From an uncultured Erysipelotrichaceae bacterium (GTDB taxonomy: Bacteria > Bacillota_I > Bacilli_A > Erysipelotrichales > Erysipelotrichaceae), in NCBI GenBank assembly GCA_903789495.1, contig CAIFEQ010000019.1, positions 1 to 39,947 of the forward strand: a stretch of 39,947 nt of DNA, written 5' to 3'. Below, in pieces: positions 8,496 through 15,589 of the stretch (positions are counted from its first letter, which is position 1; every line of letters begins with the position of its first letter). Below the pieces are notes generated by a model. The model had not been told where the DNA came from and ran no database searches. It saw only the letters and a list, made by a program, of their open reading frames with translations. Position numbers and translations under genes: made by a program.

Positions 8496-9371
8496 CTACT
8501 TCTTCAGTTTCGGATCCAGGGCATCCCGCAGCCCGTCGCCGAACAGATTGACGGAAAGAACCGTGATGAAGATGAACAGACCCGGGAAGATGGTGCGCCA
8601 CGGATAGTTCATGATATAGTTCCGGCCTTCCGCCAGCATCGCACCCCATTCCGGTTCGGGAGGCTGCACGCCCAGGCCGATGACACTCAGGGAAGCAGCC
8701 AGAATGATGCACTGGCCGATGCCCATCGTGGTCGAAACGATCAGCGGACTGATCACGTTCGGCAGGATATGCCGGAACATGATCCGGGCATTGCTGAGGT
8801 TGATGGTCTGCGCCGCTTCGATGTACTCATCCCGGCGCACACTGAGAATCTGGCCGCGGATCAGCCGCACCCCGCCGGCAATGCCGCCGATGGCCAGGGC
8901 CAGGATGGTGTTGACATACCCGGTGCCCAGGGCCACGGAGATGATGATCGTCAGCAGCGTGGCCGGCACGGCCTGAATCACATCGCAGAGCCGCATGATG
9001 ATGTTGTCCACCGTGCCGCCGTAGTACCCGGCCAGAGAGCCCAGCACGATGGCCACAGCGGTCGAAAACAGCGAACTCAGCAGGCCCAGACTCAGGGAAT
9101 AACGGCTGCCGTACAGCAGACGGCTGAAGATATCCCGGCCCAGCGAATCCGTCCCCATGATATGCAGGCTGGAGGGAGCGGAATTGATATGCGAGAAATC
9201 CATTTCGTCATAGCTGTAAGGAGAAATGGTCGGCGCCAGGATCGCCACGAGGATCAGGATGGCCAGAACCACCATGCCGACTACCGCAGTCGGATTCTTC
9301 AGCAGCCGCCGGAACACCTGCGAGGAATAGTGTTTCGCCTTGGGTTCGGCTTTTAATGTCAGTTCAGACAT
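8496..9371 (-). CDS. Oligopeptide/dipeptide ABC transporter permease, DppC/OppC type
   Basis: 291 residues. A DppC/OppC N-terminal domain (first transmembrane helix near VVGMVVLAILILVAILAP) is followed by the binding-protein-dependent transport permease domain with about five further helices and the coupling-helix EAA-type region (YIEAAQTINLSNARIMFRHILPNV). IMGTDSLGRDIFSRLLYGSR is highly typical of DppC. The start at 9371 has a perfect GGAGGAG site and overlaps the DppB-type gene by 8 bases. It pairs with the next permease to form the channel. Confidence 0.95.
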   Translation of the reverse strand: MSELTLKAEPKAKHYSSQVFRRLLKNPTAVVGMVVLAILILVAILAPTISPYSYDEMDFSHINSAPSSLHIMGTDSLGRDIFSRLLYGSRYSLSLGLLSSLFSTAVAIVLGSLAGYYGGTVDNIIMRLCDVIQAVPATLLTIIISVALGTGYVNTILALAIGGIAGGVRLIRGQILSVRRDEYIEAAQTINLSNARIMFRHILPNVISPLIVSTTMGIGQCIILAASLSVIGLGVQPPEPEWGAMLAEGRNYIMNYPWRTIFPGLFIFITVLSVNLFGDGLRDALDPKLKK

Positions 9372-10326
9372 TGGCTTTTCTCCTCCGTTTCGGCGTGGCA
9401 ACATACTGATTCTTGATCCGCGGATCGACCACGGCGTAGATCACGTCGACCGCCAGCATGATCAGCGCGGTAATGATGGACAGAATGATGGTGCAGCCCC
9501 GGACAATCGGATAGTCACGGGCTGAAATGGCCGAGGTCAGATAGGTCCCGATCCCGGGGATGGAGAAGATCTGCTCGATGATGACCGTGCCGGCAATGCA
9601 GTGTCCGAAACTGCCGCCGATCACGGTGATCACCGGGATCAGACCATTCGGCAGTATGTGCTTCCAGATGATCTTCTTTTCCGTCTGCCCCTTGGCCCGG
9701 GCCGTAGTGACAAAGTCGGAGTTGATGACTTCCAGCATGCTGGACCGGGTCTGCCGGGTCAGCGTGCCGACGCCGTGAATGGAGGCCGCGATGATCGGCA
9801 TGATGTAGTACTCCGGACCGCCGACACCGAAGGACGGCAGCCAGCCGAGTTTCAGCGAGAACAGGATGATCATCATCAGCGACAGCCAGAAATCCGGAAT
9901 CGAGATGCAGATCATCGCAAACACGGAAGCCACGTGATCCTGCCACTGATTCCGATGCACCGCTGCCGTGATGCCCAGCGGAATGGCCGCCAGCGAACTG
10001 ATGATGATCGCCGTGACACCGATCTTCAGTGTCCGGGGCAGACGCTCCGCGATGTCCGCCGCCACACTGGTGCCGCGGAACCAGGACGTGCCCAGATCAA
10101 AGCGGATGAATGTGTTGTACATGAACCTTCCCAGCTGTACCAGATACGGATCCTCCAGACCCAGAGCGATCCGTTCCGCCAGGATCTGTTCCGGCGTAGC
10201 CTCGGAACCCAGCAGGATCTTCGCCGGGTCGCCGGGGATGAAGTACATGATCGTGAAGATCATGACCGCCGTAGCCAGCACCACGAAAATGGTCATGAAC
10301 AGTCTTTTGGCAATATATCTTCCCAT
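9364..10326 (-). CDS. Oligopeptide/dipeptide ABC transporter permease, DppB/OppB type
   Basis: 320 residues, six helices, beginning MGRYIAKRLFMTIFVVLATAV as in most DppB proteins. The GDPAKILLG periplasmic motif and the EAA-like coupling region (DFVTTARAKGQTEKKIIWKHILPNGLIP) are clear. It is the first permease gene, separated from the upstream binding-protein gene by a 61-base spacer holding a GC-rich hairpin. It forms the membrane channel with the DppC-type subunit. Confidence 0.95.
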   Translation of the reverse strand: MGRYIAKRLFMTIFVVLATAVMIFTIMYFIPGDPAKILLGSEATPEQILAERIALGLEDPYLVQLGRFMYNTFIRFDLGTSWFRGTSVAADIAERLPRTLKIGVTAIIISSLAAIPLGITAAVHRNQWQDHVASVFAMICISIPDFWLSLMMIILFSLKLGWLPSFGVGGPEYYIMPIIAASIHGVGTLTRQTRSSMLEVINSDFVTTARAKGQTEKKIIWKHILPNGLIPVITVIGGSFGHCIAGTVIIEQIFSIPGIGTYLTSAISARDYPIVRGCTIILSIITALIMLAVDVIYAVVDPRIKNQYVATPKRRRKANV

Positions 10327-10353
10327 AACACCACCTGACAGATAGAGAAAGAC

Positions 10354-10380
10354 AGCCGGCGGAAAAGCTTCCCGCCGGCT
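10354..10380 (-). promoter_or_regulatory. Intercistronic hairpin after the binding-protein gene
   Basis: A 9-bp GC-rich perfect stem, AGCCGGCGG at 10354-10362 with CCGCCGGCT at 10372-10380, sits in the spacer between the binding-protein stop and the first permease start. On the minus strand it is followed by TGTCTTTCTCT, a poor T-tract. It most likely protects the upstream message end or terminates only in part, raising binding protein over membrane components. Confidence 0.6.
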
Positions 10381-10387
10381 ACAGAGG

Positions 10388-12073
10388 TTATTCGTCTAAA
10401 TCGTAGAGACAGCCGCCGGCAATGATCGTCTTCCTGTTTGACAGAATGACATCCGTCATTTCCTTAGGAACGACGATGGAGGACTCCATGTTGACCAGGC
10501 CCATGGCATAGGCATTTTCAATGACATACTCATGCAGGGCATCCAGATTCTCCTGCGTGGAGGTTTCCTGATCCATGCAGGTCAGCAGCATCTCCTGTAG
10601 GGTCTCATCCTGTGCAAAGTTGATCGTCCCGTTCCAGCTGTAGCGCTTGGCATCCAGCGGCATGTCATAGCCGGCTGCGGTATAGGTATCCGTCGCCTCG
10701 TTGGTCAGCAGGATATCCCAGTTGTCCGGATCCTGAATGTAGCTGGAGAACACCGTGGATTCGACCGATTCGATCTCGACATTGATGCCGGCCTCCTGCA
10801 GCAGCGACAGGATCAGCGTGGCGGCATTGTTGGCATTGGTGGAGCTCTCGCACATCAGGGTCAGGGTTTCGCCGTTATACGAAGACTGACTCAGATACTC
10901 CTTGGCCTTGTCCAGGTCATAGTGATAGTAGTTGTCTTCGTTCTCCCAGTCTTCGTTGTACCCGATCGCCCAGTCGGCGGCCAGGTCATACATCACGCTG
11001 CCTCTGCCCTGGAAGACGGACTCCAGAATCGCTTCGTTGTTGATGGCATAATAGATGGCCTTGCGGAGATTGATATCTTCGGTGACCTTGCCTTCCGACA
11101 TGTTGCAGAACAGCGTCATGCTCAGGTTATCCGGTACGGTATAAACCCAGTATTCATCACTGTATTCTCCGCCTTCCTGGAATTTGGCCAGGTCATCCGT
11201 GCTGACCGATGCCGAGACATCGATGGTACCGTTGCCCAGCGAGATGGCCATCTGGGAAGCTTCGCTGATGATGTAGTAATGAATCTCCCTGGCGTTGGCG
11301 GCATTTCTCAGATGAATCAGTGACGGATCCGTCTGCCAGTAGTCATCTCTGGCGGTATAGACCGCTTCATAGCCGGAGGTATAGGAAGTCAGCACATACG
11401 GACCGCTGCCGACCGGATCCTGCGACATGCCGTCCGGGCTTTCCTCATAGGACTGCTGGGACACGATGTTCCATCTGCCGAAGATGGAATCCAGGTTGCC
11501 AAGCTGCAGCTTGTTCTTCAGATAGATCGTGGCTGTCAGTTCGCCCGTTGCTTCGACCGAAGAAATGTTGTTGATGGCTGTGATCTTGCCCGAAGCAGCG
11601 GCCTGTTCGTAGGAGAAGACGACATCCGAAGCCTTGATCGAATTGCCCTTGGAGTCGGTGATGTTGTCGTAGAGTTCGATGTCGATGCTCATGTAGTCAT
11701 CGGCGATGCTGTAATCCTTCATCAGGACGCCATAGACCTCATCGCCGATCACATCGGCCAGTGTTTCATAGATGCCCCAGAGCGCGTTGGTTCTGCCCAG
11801 GGAATTGCCCCAGGGCGCAAAGTCGCCGATGTCTGACGAGATGCCGACCGAAATCGAGTCGATCGTATCCGACTGCACTTCGGCAACCGTGCTGGCGGCA
11901 CTGATGCCGCTGGCATTTTCGCCGGTCTGGGCATCCACAGAGGATTCTGCCGTCTCGGAAGTACTGCTGGCTTCTGCGGAGGCACTGCTCTGCGAGCTGC
12001 CAGAGCCGCTGCATGCCGCCAGCATGGTCAGACATAGAGTTGATGCTAGAGCTTTAATCAGTCTGCTTTTCAT
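10388..12073 (-). CDS. Peptide-binding lipoprotein of the ABC transporter (solute-binding family 5)
   Basis: 561 residues. A lipoprotein signal peptide ends in the lipobox LAAC (Cys21), followed by a Ser/Ala/Glu-rich linker to about residue 75. The body matches family 5 binding proteins: YDNITDSKGNSIKASDVVFSYE, GSGPYVLTSY and LRKAIYYAINNEAILE. It captures peptides (or nickel or other family 5 ligands) outside the membrane and delivers them to the permease. ATG at 12073 is preceded by GGGAGGAAAGG. Longer upstream starts lack a signal peptide and are not used. Confidence 0.9.
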   Translation of the reverse strand: MKSRLIKALASTLCLTMLAACSGSGSSQSSASAEASSTSETAESSVDAQTGENASGISAASTVAEVQSDTIDSISVGISSDIGDFAPWGNSLGRTNALWGIYETLADVIGDEVYGVLMKDYSIADDYMSIDIELYDNITDSKGNSIKASDVVFSYEQAAASGKITAINNISSVEATGELTATIYLKNKLQLGNLDSIFGRWNIVSQQSYEESPDGMSQDPVGSGPYVLTSYTSGYEAVYTARDDYWQTDPSLIHLRNAANAREIHYYIISEASQMAISLGNGTIDVSASVSTDDLAKFQEGGEYSDEYWVYTVPDNLSMTLFCNMSEGKVTEDINLRKAIYYAINNEAILESVFQGRGSVMYDLAADWAIGYNEDWENEDNYYHYDLDKAKEYLSQSSYNGETLTLMCESSTNANNAATLILSLLQEAGINVEIESVESTVFSSYIQDPDNWDILLTNEATDTYTAAGYDMPLDAKRYSWNGTINFAQDETLQEMLLTCMDQETSTQENLDALHEYVIENAYAMGLVNMESSIVVPKEMTDVILSNRKTIIAGGCLYDLDE

Positions 12074-12130
12074 GATGATCCTTTCCTCCCTTAAACAACC
12101 TGATTGTGCTGCAAAACAACAGACAGAAAT

Positions 12131-12149
12131 GCATAGCATGTATGCATGA
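12131..12149 (-). promoter_or_regulatory. Candidate operator: perfect inverted repeat upstream of the peptide-transporter operon
   Basis: ATGCATA at 12131-12137 and its exact complement TATGCAT at 12143-12149 flank the 5-base spacer GCATG. The repeat lies 58-76 bases before the binding-protein start and about 35-50 bases downstream of the candidate -10 box. That fits a repressor operator or an RNA hairpin in the leader. Which protein binds is unknown. Confidence 0.45.
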
Positions 12150-12181
12150 AATTGTCATCAGATGAATGCTTCTTTACCCAG

Positions 12182-12210
12182 ATTATAGTAAACAAAATCA
12201 TACCGATTAA
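12182..12210 (-). promoter_or_regulatory. Candidate promoter of the peptide-transporter operon
   Basis: On the minus strand a perfect TATAAT (12182-12187) lies 17 bases downstream of a weak TTAATC -35 element (12205-12210), in AT-rich sequence unlike the surrounding coding DNA. It is the only good -10 between the binding-protein gene and the upstream permease terminator. Confidence 0.5.
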
Positions 12211-12328
12211 TTCTCATTCCTGTTCATATATTCTGTTTTGGAATATATGTGCCAGGTCCTTTGTTTCAGCCGCAGATTCCGTCCGCAAAGGACAGTTTTT
12301 TCTTCTCCGGAGCGGCCGGTGCCGGCCT

Positions 12329-12354
12329 GAAAAAAGCGGCCTTCCGACCGCTTT
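12329..12354 (-). terminator. Terminator of the M29-like/permease operon
   Basis: AAAGCGG at 12333-12339 pairs with CCGCTTT at 12348-12354 around an 8-base loop. On the minus strand the stem is followed by six T, about 30 bases after the permease stop codon. Confidence 0.8.
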
Positions 12355-12382
12355 CATGAAGAGAAAGGAGAGATTGATTCGT

Positions 12383-13675
12383 TCAGCTGAAGAGCTTCAG
12401 CGTCATGCTGCTGATGACACCGGCCAGAATGCTGGAGACTGCTGCGAAGAGAATCATCTTGCTGAATTCCTTCTGCTGCGTCTTTTCATCCGGGTTGACC
12501 ACGGAGGTCCAGCAGGAGAACACGTTGGCGCCGGCCAGAGACATCGGGCAGGTCATGCCGATATAGGCACCGGAACCGATGGCAGCCAGGCAGCGGAACA
12601 TATCGAGTCTGGTGCCGCCGAGGTTGGTGATGGTTTCTTCCACGGTCGAGAAGAGGATCGGAATCGGGACGGACATGGCATGCGTGAACATGGACAGGAT
12701 GCCGGAAATGGTACTGTATACGCCCGTCAGAACCGTGATATTCGGGATCAGGCCGATGATGTTGGCCAGGATCGTGATGCCGCCCAGGCTCTGCACGACA
12801 GAAGCGAGAATGCCGCTGCCGCAGACCATGATGACTGTGCTCCACTTGCTTCTGTCGATGACATCCTTCTGCGAGACACAGCCCGTCAGGATCATGATGA
12901 CCGACATGATGATGCCGACAAAGCCGATGTGCCACTGGAAGATGGCATAGAACAGGATATAGCCAACGAAGCAGGCCAGGCAGATCTTCTGCTTGTCAGA
13001 GAACGGCGGAATGTTCTGCAGGACTTCGACCTTCTTGATGGCATCCTTGTCAGATGTGGACGCATCCGTTCTGACATAGCCCTTGAAGACGAAGTAGTAG
13101 ATGATGGCCAGGATCGTGCAGACCAGCACATGGTTCCAGAAGAAGATCGGTGTCATTTCCGCCTTTTCCGTGAAGCCATAGCCTTCTGCCAGAGCCAGCT
13201 GTCCGGCCAGGTTGCCGCCCAGCGGAGTCATCCGGCCGGCGATGCCGCCCAGCATGGTCAGGATCATGGTGCATTCCTGATTGGCACCGATGAAGCCGGC
13301 AATCTCAATCGTGATCAGCGGAACCAGGGTCAGGGACAGCAGTGTCGTCGGCCCCAGCATGGCAAACAGCATGGTGAAGATGAAGGAGAAGATCGGCCAG
13401 ATGTTGGCTTTGACCGGCACCTTGGCCATGATCTTCTTGGCCAGCAGAGACAGCGTCTCAGACTTCGTCATGCACTGTCCGAAGAAGTTGATGCCGACCA
13501 GAGTCCAGAAGACGTTCAGGTTGATGCTGGAGTACATATCCTTGTCGGAGATGCCGCCGATCCGGGCCAGGATGATGGCAACCGCCAGAGCAAGAATACC
13601 GATGTTGATTTTCGCCTTATAGGCGACAAGAATGACTGCAATTAAAACAATCAGCGAGATAACTGAAAGATCCAT
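12383..13675 (-). CDS. Ion-transporter-superfamily permease, MatC/dicarboxylate-carrier-like
   Basis: 430 residues with about 11-12 hydrophobic segments. The N-terminal half (INIGILALAVAIILARIGGIS, then SINLNVFWTLVGINFFGQCM) resembles the MatC/DASS group of secondary carriers for malonate, dicarboxylates and related organic anions. The loop MLGGIAGRMTPLGGN resembles the substrate/cation-binding hairpin of the ion-transporter superfamily, and a second half-repeat has MCGSGILASVVQSLGGI. It follows the M29-like enzyme gene by 27 bases in one operon, so it probably imports that enzyme's substrate or a related compound. The exact substrate is unknown. Confidence 0.75.
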   Translation of the reverse strand: MDLSVISLIVLIAVILVAYKAKINIGILALAVAIILARIGGISDKDMYSSINLNVFWTLVGINFFGQCMTKSETLSLLAKKIMAKVPVKANIWPIFSFIFTMLFAMLGPTTLLSLTLVPLITIEIAGFIGANQECTMILTMLGGIAGRMTPLGGNLAGQLALAEGYGFTEKAEMTPIFFWNHVLVCTILAIIYYFVFKGYVRTDASTSDKDAIKKVEVLQNIPPFSDKQKICLACFVGYILFYAIFQWHIGFVGIIMSVIMILTGCVSQKDVIDRSKWSTVIMVCGSGILASVVQSLGGITILANIIGLIPNITVLTGVYSTISGILSMFTHAMSVPIPILFSTVEETITNLGGTRLDMFRCLAAIGSGAYIGMTCPMSLAGANVFSCWTSVVNPDEKTQQKEFSKMILFAAVSSILAGVISSMTLKLFS

Positions 13676-13702
13676 ATAGTTCCCCTTTGATAGCCTTTCT
13701 GG

Positions 13703-14860
13703 TTACTTGATTCTTTCCGGAATGCCAGGACGATCCGGATACTTCTTTTCGACTTCCCGGACAACCGGGTCATCCAGAGCGCACAGCCAGCCGTTGTCAT
13801 AGACCAGCGTATCGCCGACCGTCAGCGTGGCATGCTGGATGTCAGCGGTGATGTGCTGATAGTACGGGAATTTCTCATTGGCACCGGCAGAGCCTAAGTG
13901 GACATGCAGGTTATGATAGCTGGAATGATTGATGATTCTTCTGTAGAGCGGGCTCGGGCACTCATATTCCGAGATCTCCGCATTCGGATGAACGCCGAAG
14001 TGGAAGGTATCAAACTTCCAGATGCCGTCGCCGACCAGCGGTTCCAGTTTCTGGAGGTAGCGCTTGATCTTCACAGCCTCTTCGCCGCCCGTGATGTCCA
14101 CGATGCGGCTGTCCTTGACGTCGACCCGGACCAGATCCTTCCACTGAGGTTCAATCCCGATGTAGCGGGACCACCAGCTCAGCATCCGGTCAAAGTAATA
14201 GACGCCGTTGACTTCCGTGCAGTTGACCGGCGGATGAACCCATTCCGGCCAGAAGGTCACATGTCTCACCTGCTTGCGGTAGGAATCGTAAGGCAGGCCC
14301 GGAATCCCCGGACGTTTCTGCGGATCCATCGTATAGCCTTCCAGATGCGTGCCGTTGGGATCGGTCAGGACAAACTTGGACATGTGCTTCATGAACGGTG
14401 CTGCCGCCTGATGCCGGATGGTCGTCACCAGTTCTGAAGGAGTCTGGGCCCACTTGCTCATCAGCAGCGGTGCCGTGGTCGGGAAGACACGCACCATCCA
14501 GGTTTTGGCATCCTCGAAATGCCGGCGGAAGTTGCCCAGCTCGGTGGTCGTGATTTCAAACGACGTGCACAGCACCAGATCCGCTTCCTGCACCACACCC
14601 TTGAAGATCGGCGGATAACGCCAGTGTCCTTCCGGCTGCGGATCATCAATCCACAGAATCGAGCAGTGCGCGCCGCGGGACTGCACGACCGTCGCCATCC
14701 AGGATACAGCCTCTTCGTCGACCAGGTTCGGGCCGTCGTAGAGACCGTCTTTGTGCGCAACAACGACAACTTCCATGCCCGGCTTGACTTCTGCAACATT
14801 GTCAACCAGGTCGATCAGAGAGGTCATTGCTGCCTGGGGAATACCCACTTGAATCGCCAT
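13703..14860 (-). CDS. M29 aminopeptidase / NicX-like metalloenzyme
   Basis: 385 residues. The N-terminal domain has the VAEVKPGMEVVVVAHKDG and ADLVLCTSFEITTTELGNFR pattern seen in the leucyl-aminopeptidase M29 group, which also contains 2,5-dihydroxypyridine dioxygenase (NicX). The C-terminal region holds conserved His/Asp/Glu candidates for metal binding: DTFHFGVHPNAEISEYE and NLHVHLGSAG. I cannot decide between a peptidase, a ring-cleaving dioxygenase or another hydrolase. Its pairing with an organic-anion permease argues for breakdown of an imported small molecule. ATG at 14860 has GAGGTG 8 bases upstream. Confidence 0.6.
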   Translation of the reverse strand: MAIQVGIPQAAMTSLIDLVDNVAEVKPGMEVVVVAHKDGLYDGPNLVDEEAVSWMATVVQSRGAHCSILWIDDPQPEGHWRYPPIFKGVVQEADLVLCTSFEITTTELGNFRRHFEDAKTWMVRVFPTTAPLLMSKWAQTPSELVTTIRHQAAAPFMKHMSKFVLTDPNGTHLEGYTMDPQKRPGIPGLPYDSYRKQVRHVTFWPEWVHPPVNCTEVNGVYYFDRMLSWWSRYIGIEPQWKDLVRVDVKDSRIVDITGGEEAVKIKRYLQKLEPLVGDGIWKFDTFHFGVHPNAEISEYECPSPLYRRIINHSSYHNLHVHLGSAGANEKFPYYQHITADIQHATLTVGDTLVYDNGWLCALDDPVVREVEKKYPDRPGIPERIK

Positions 14861-14931
14861 AACTCTTTCACCTCATTTATTCATACGCACAGCATTTCCG
14901 GATTCATGCTGTTTCATATGCCGCTCCAAAT

Positions 14932-14945
14932 TTGATTAAGATCAA
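14932..14945 (-). promoter_or_regulatory. FNR/CRP-family operator, perfect consensus palindrome
   Basis: TTGATTAAGATCAA matches the FNR-box consensus TTGATNNNNATCAA at all ten fixed positions. It lies 72-85 bases upstream of the M29-like gene start. Regulation of the enzyme/permease operon by a Crp/Fnr-family protein is inferred; no such regulator is encoded in this window. Confidence 0.6.
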
Positions 14946-15364
14946 TGTAAGCCGTTTCTACAGAAACCGTAGCATACCGGTTATGTGAAAAAAATAATGG
15001 AAATCCTATTAAACATTTAATAAAATCTAACTTCCTCCGGAAGCCCTGTCCGAAGCGCCTTTTCCGGCCGCCGGAACAGGTCTCGGCAGTCAGAATCGAT
15101 TGTCACTTTTCCCCTTTCCGGCCGTCCTCCTGACCGTCTGACGGCCATCCTGTTGGTTGAAATTTCGGCATCAGCTTTTTCTCTTACTGCGGTCAATCCA
15201 TATATCCGAGTATCCACATATTATGATACGGATACAAAAGAAAAGACCAGGAGGAAGTCCAGTCAGAAGAACATATCTGCCAATGCCTGTGCCGGCGCCA
15301 CACTGCTGTTTCCTCTGCCGGCCCAGGAAACTGTTCTGAACAGGATTGTCTGAACAGATCATCG

Positions 15365-15386
15365 AAAACCGCTGCAGCGGTTTTTT
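15365..15386 (+). terminator. Orphan palindromic terminator
   Basis: A 20-base perfect palindrome with arms AAAACCGCTG and CAGCGGTTTT (15365-15384) ends in a T-run on the plus strand; its A-rich left arm also allows minus-strand function. No gene ends nearby on either strand, so it may close an unannotated short transcript in the 14946-15364 interval. Confidence 0.6.
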
Positions 15387-15589
15387 ATGCTGCAGCACTA
15401 TTTCTCAAACTGTGTCCCGAAAGTCAGGTTTTCTGGCTGCCGGCTTTCCGAAGTAAATCTGGTGCCAATGCCAGCCTGTAATTTTCTGCCGCGCAGGGCA
15501 TATCGGAGAATAAATGCCGTCTTTTCAGCAAACTGGCATATCGCACAATGATACGGTTTTATGAGTAATACAGCACTCGATCAGAGCCA

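Larger units (their letters stand above)
12074..12382. other. Intergenic regulatory region, no gene
   Basis: This 309-base stretch holds the leader and promoter of the peptide-transporter operon (inverted repeat and TATAAT) and the terminator of the upstream minus-strand permease gene. Composition is AT-rich from 12150 to 12270. A short GC-rich palindrome (GGCCGGTGCCGGCC, 12314-12327) lies just beyond the permease terminator. No coding sequence is supported. Confidence 0.7.
14861..15589. other. 729-base region without a supported gene
   Basis: The left end holds the leader and FNR-like site of the M29-like operon, plus a second short palindrome (GTTTCT-AC-AGAAAC, 14952-14965). From 15000 on, all open frames are under about 75 codons, lack good ribosome binding sites and look unlike proteins. 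The only clear structure is the hairpin at 15365. An AGGAGG at 15249-15254 is not followed by a start codon at a usable distance. A small RNA or a decayed gene is possible but unproved. Confidence 0.5.

Noticed and set aside
7527-9356. 609-codon open frame on the plus strand
   Set aside because: It is antisense to the OppD-type and DppC-type genes and has no domain-like sequence.
12146-13645. 499-codon open frame on the plus strand
   Set aside because: It is antisense to the MatC-like permease; it crosses that operon's terminator and the neighbouring promoter, and is rich in Gln/Asp/His.
15157-15339. Short plus-strand open frames in the gene-free region
   Set aside because: They are under 70 codons, lack a ribosome binding site at a usable distance and have no protein-like pattern.
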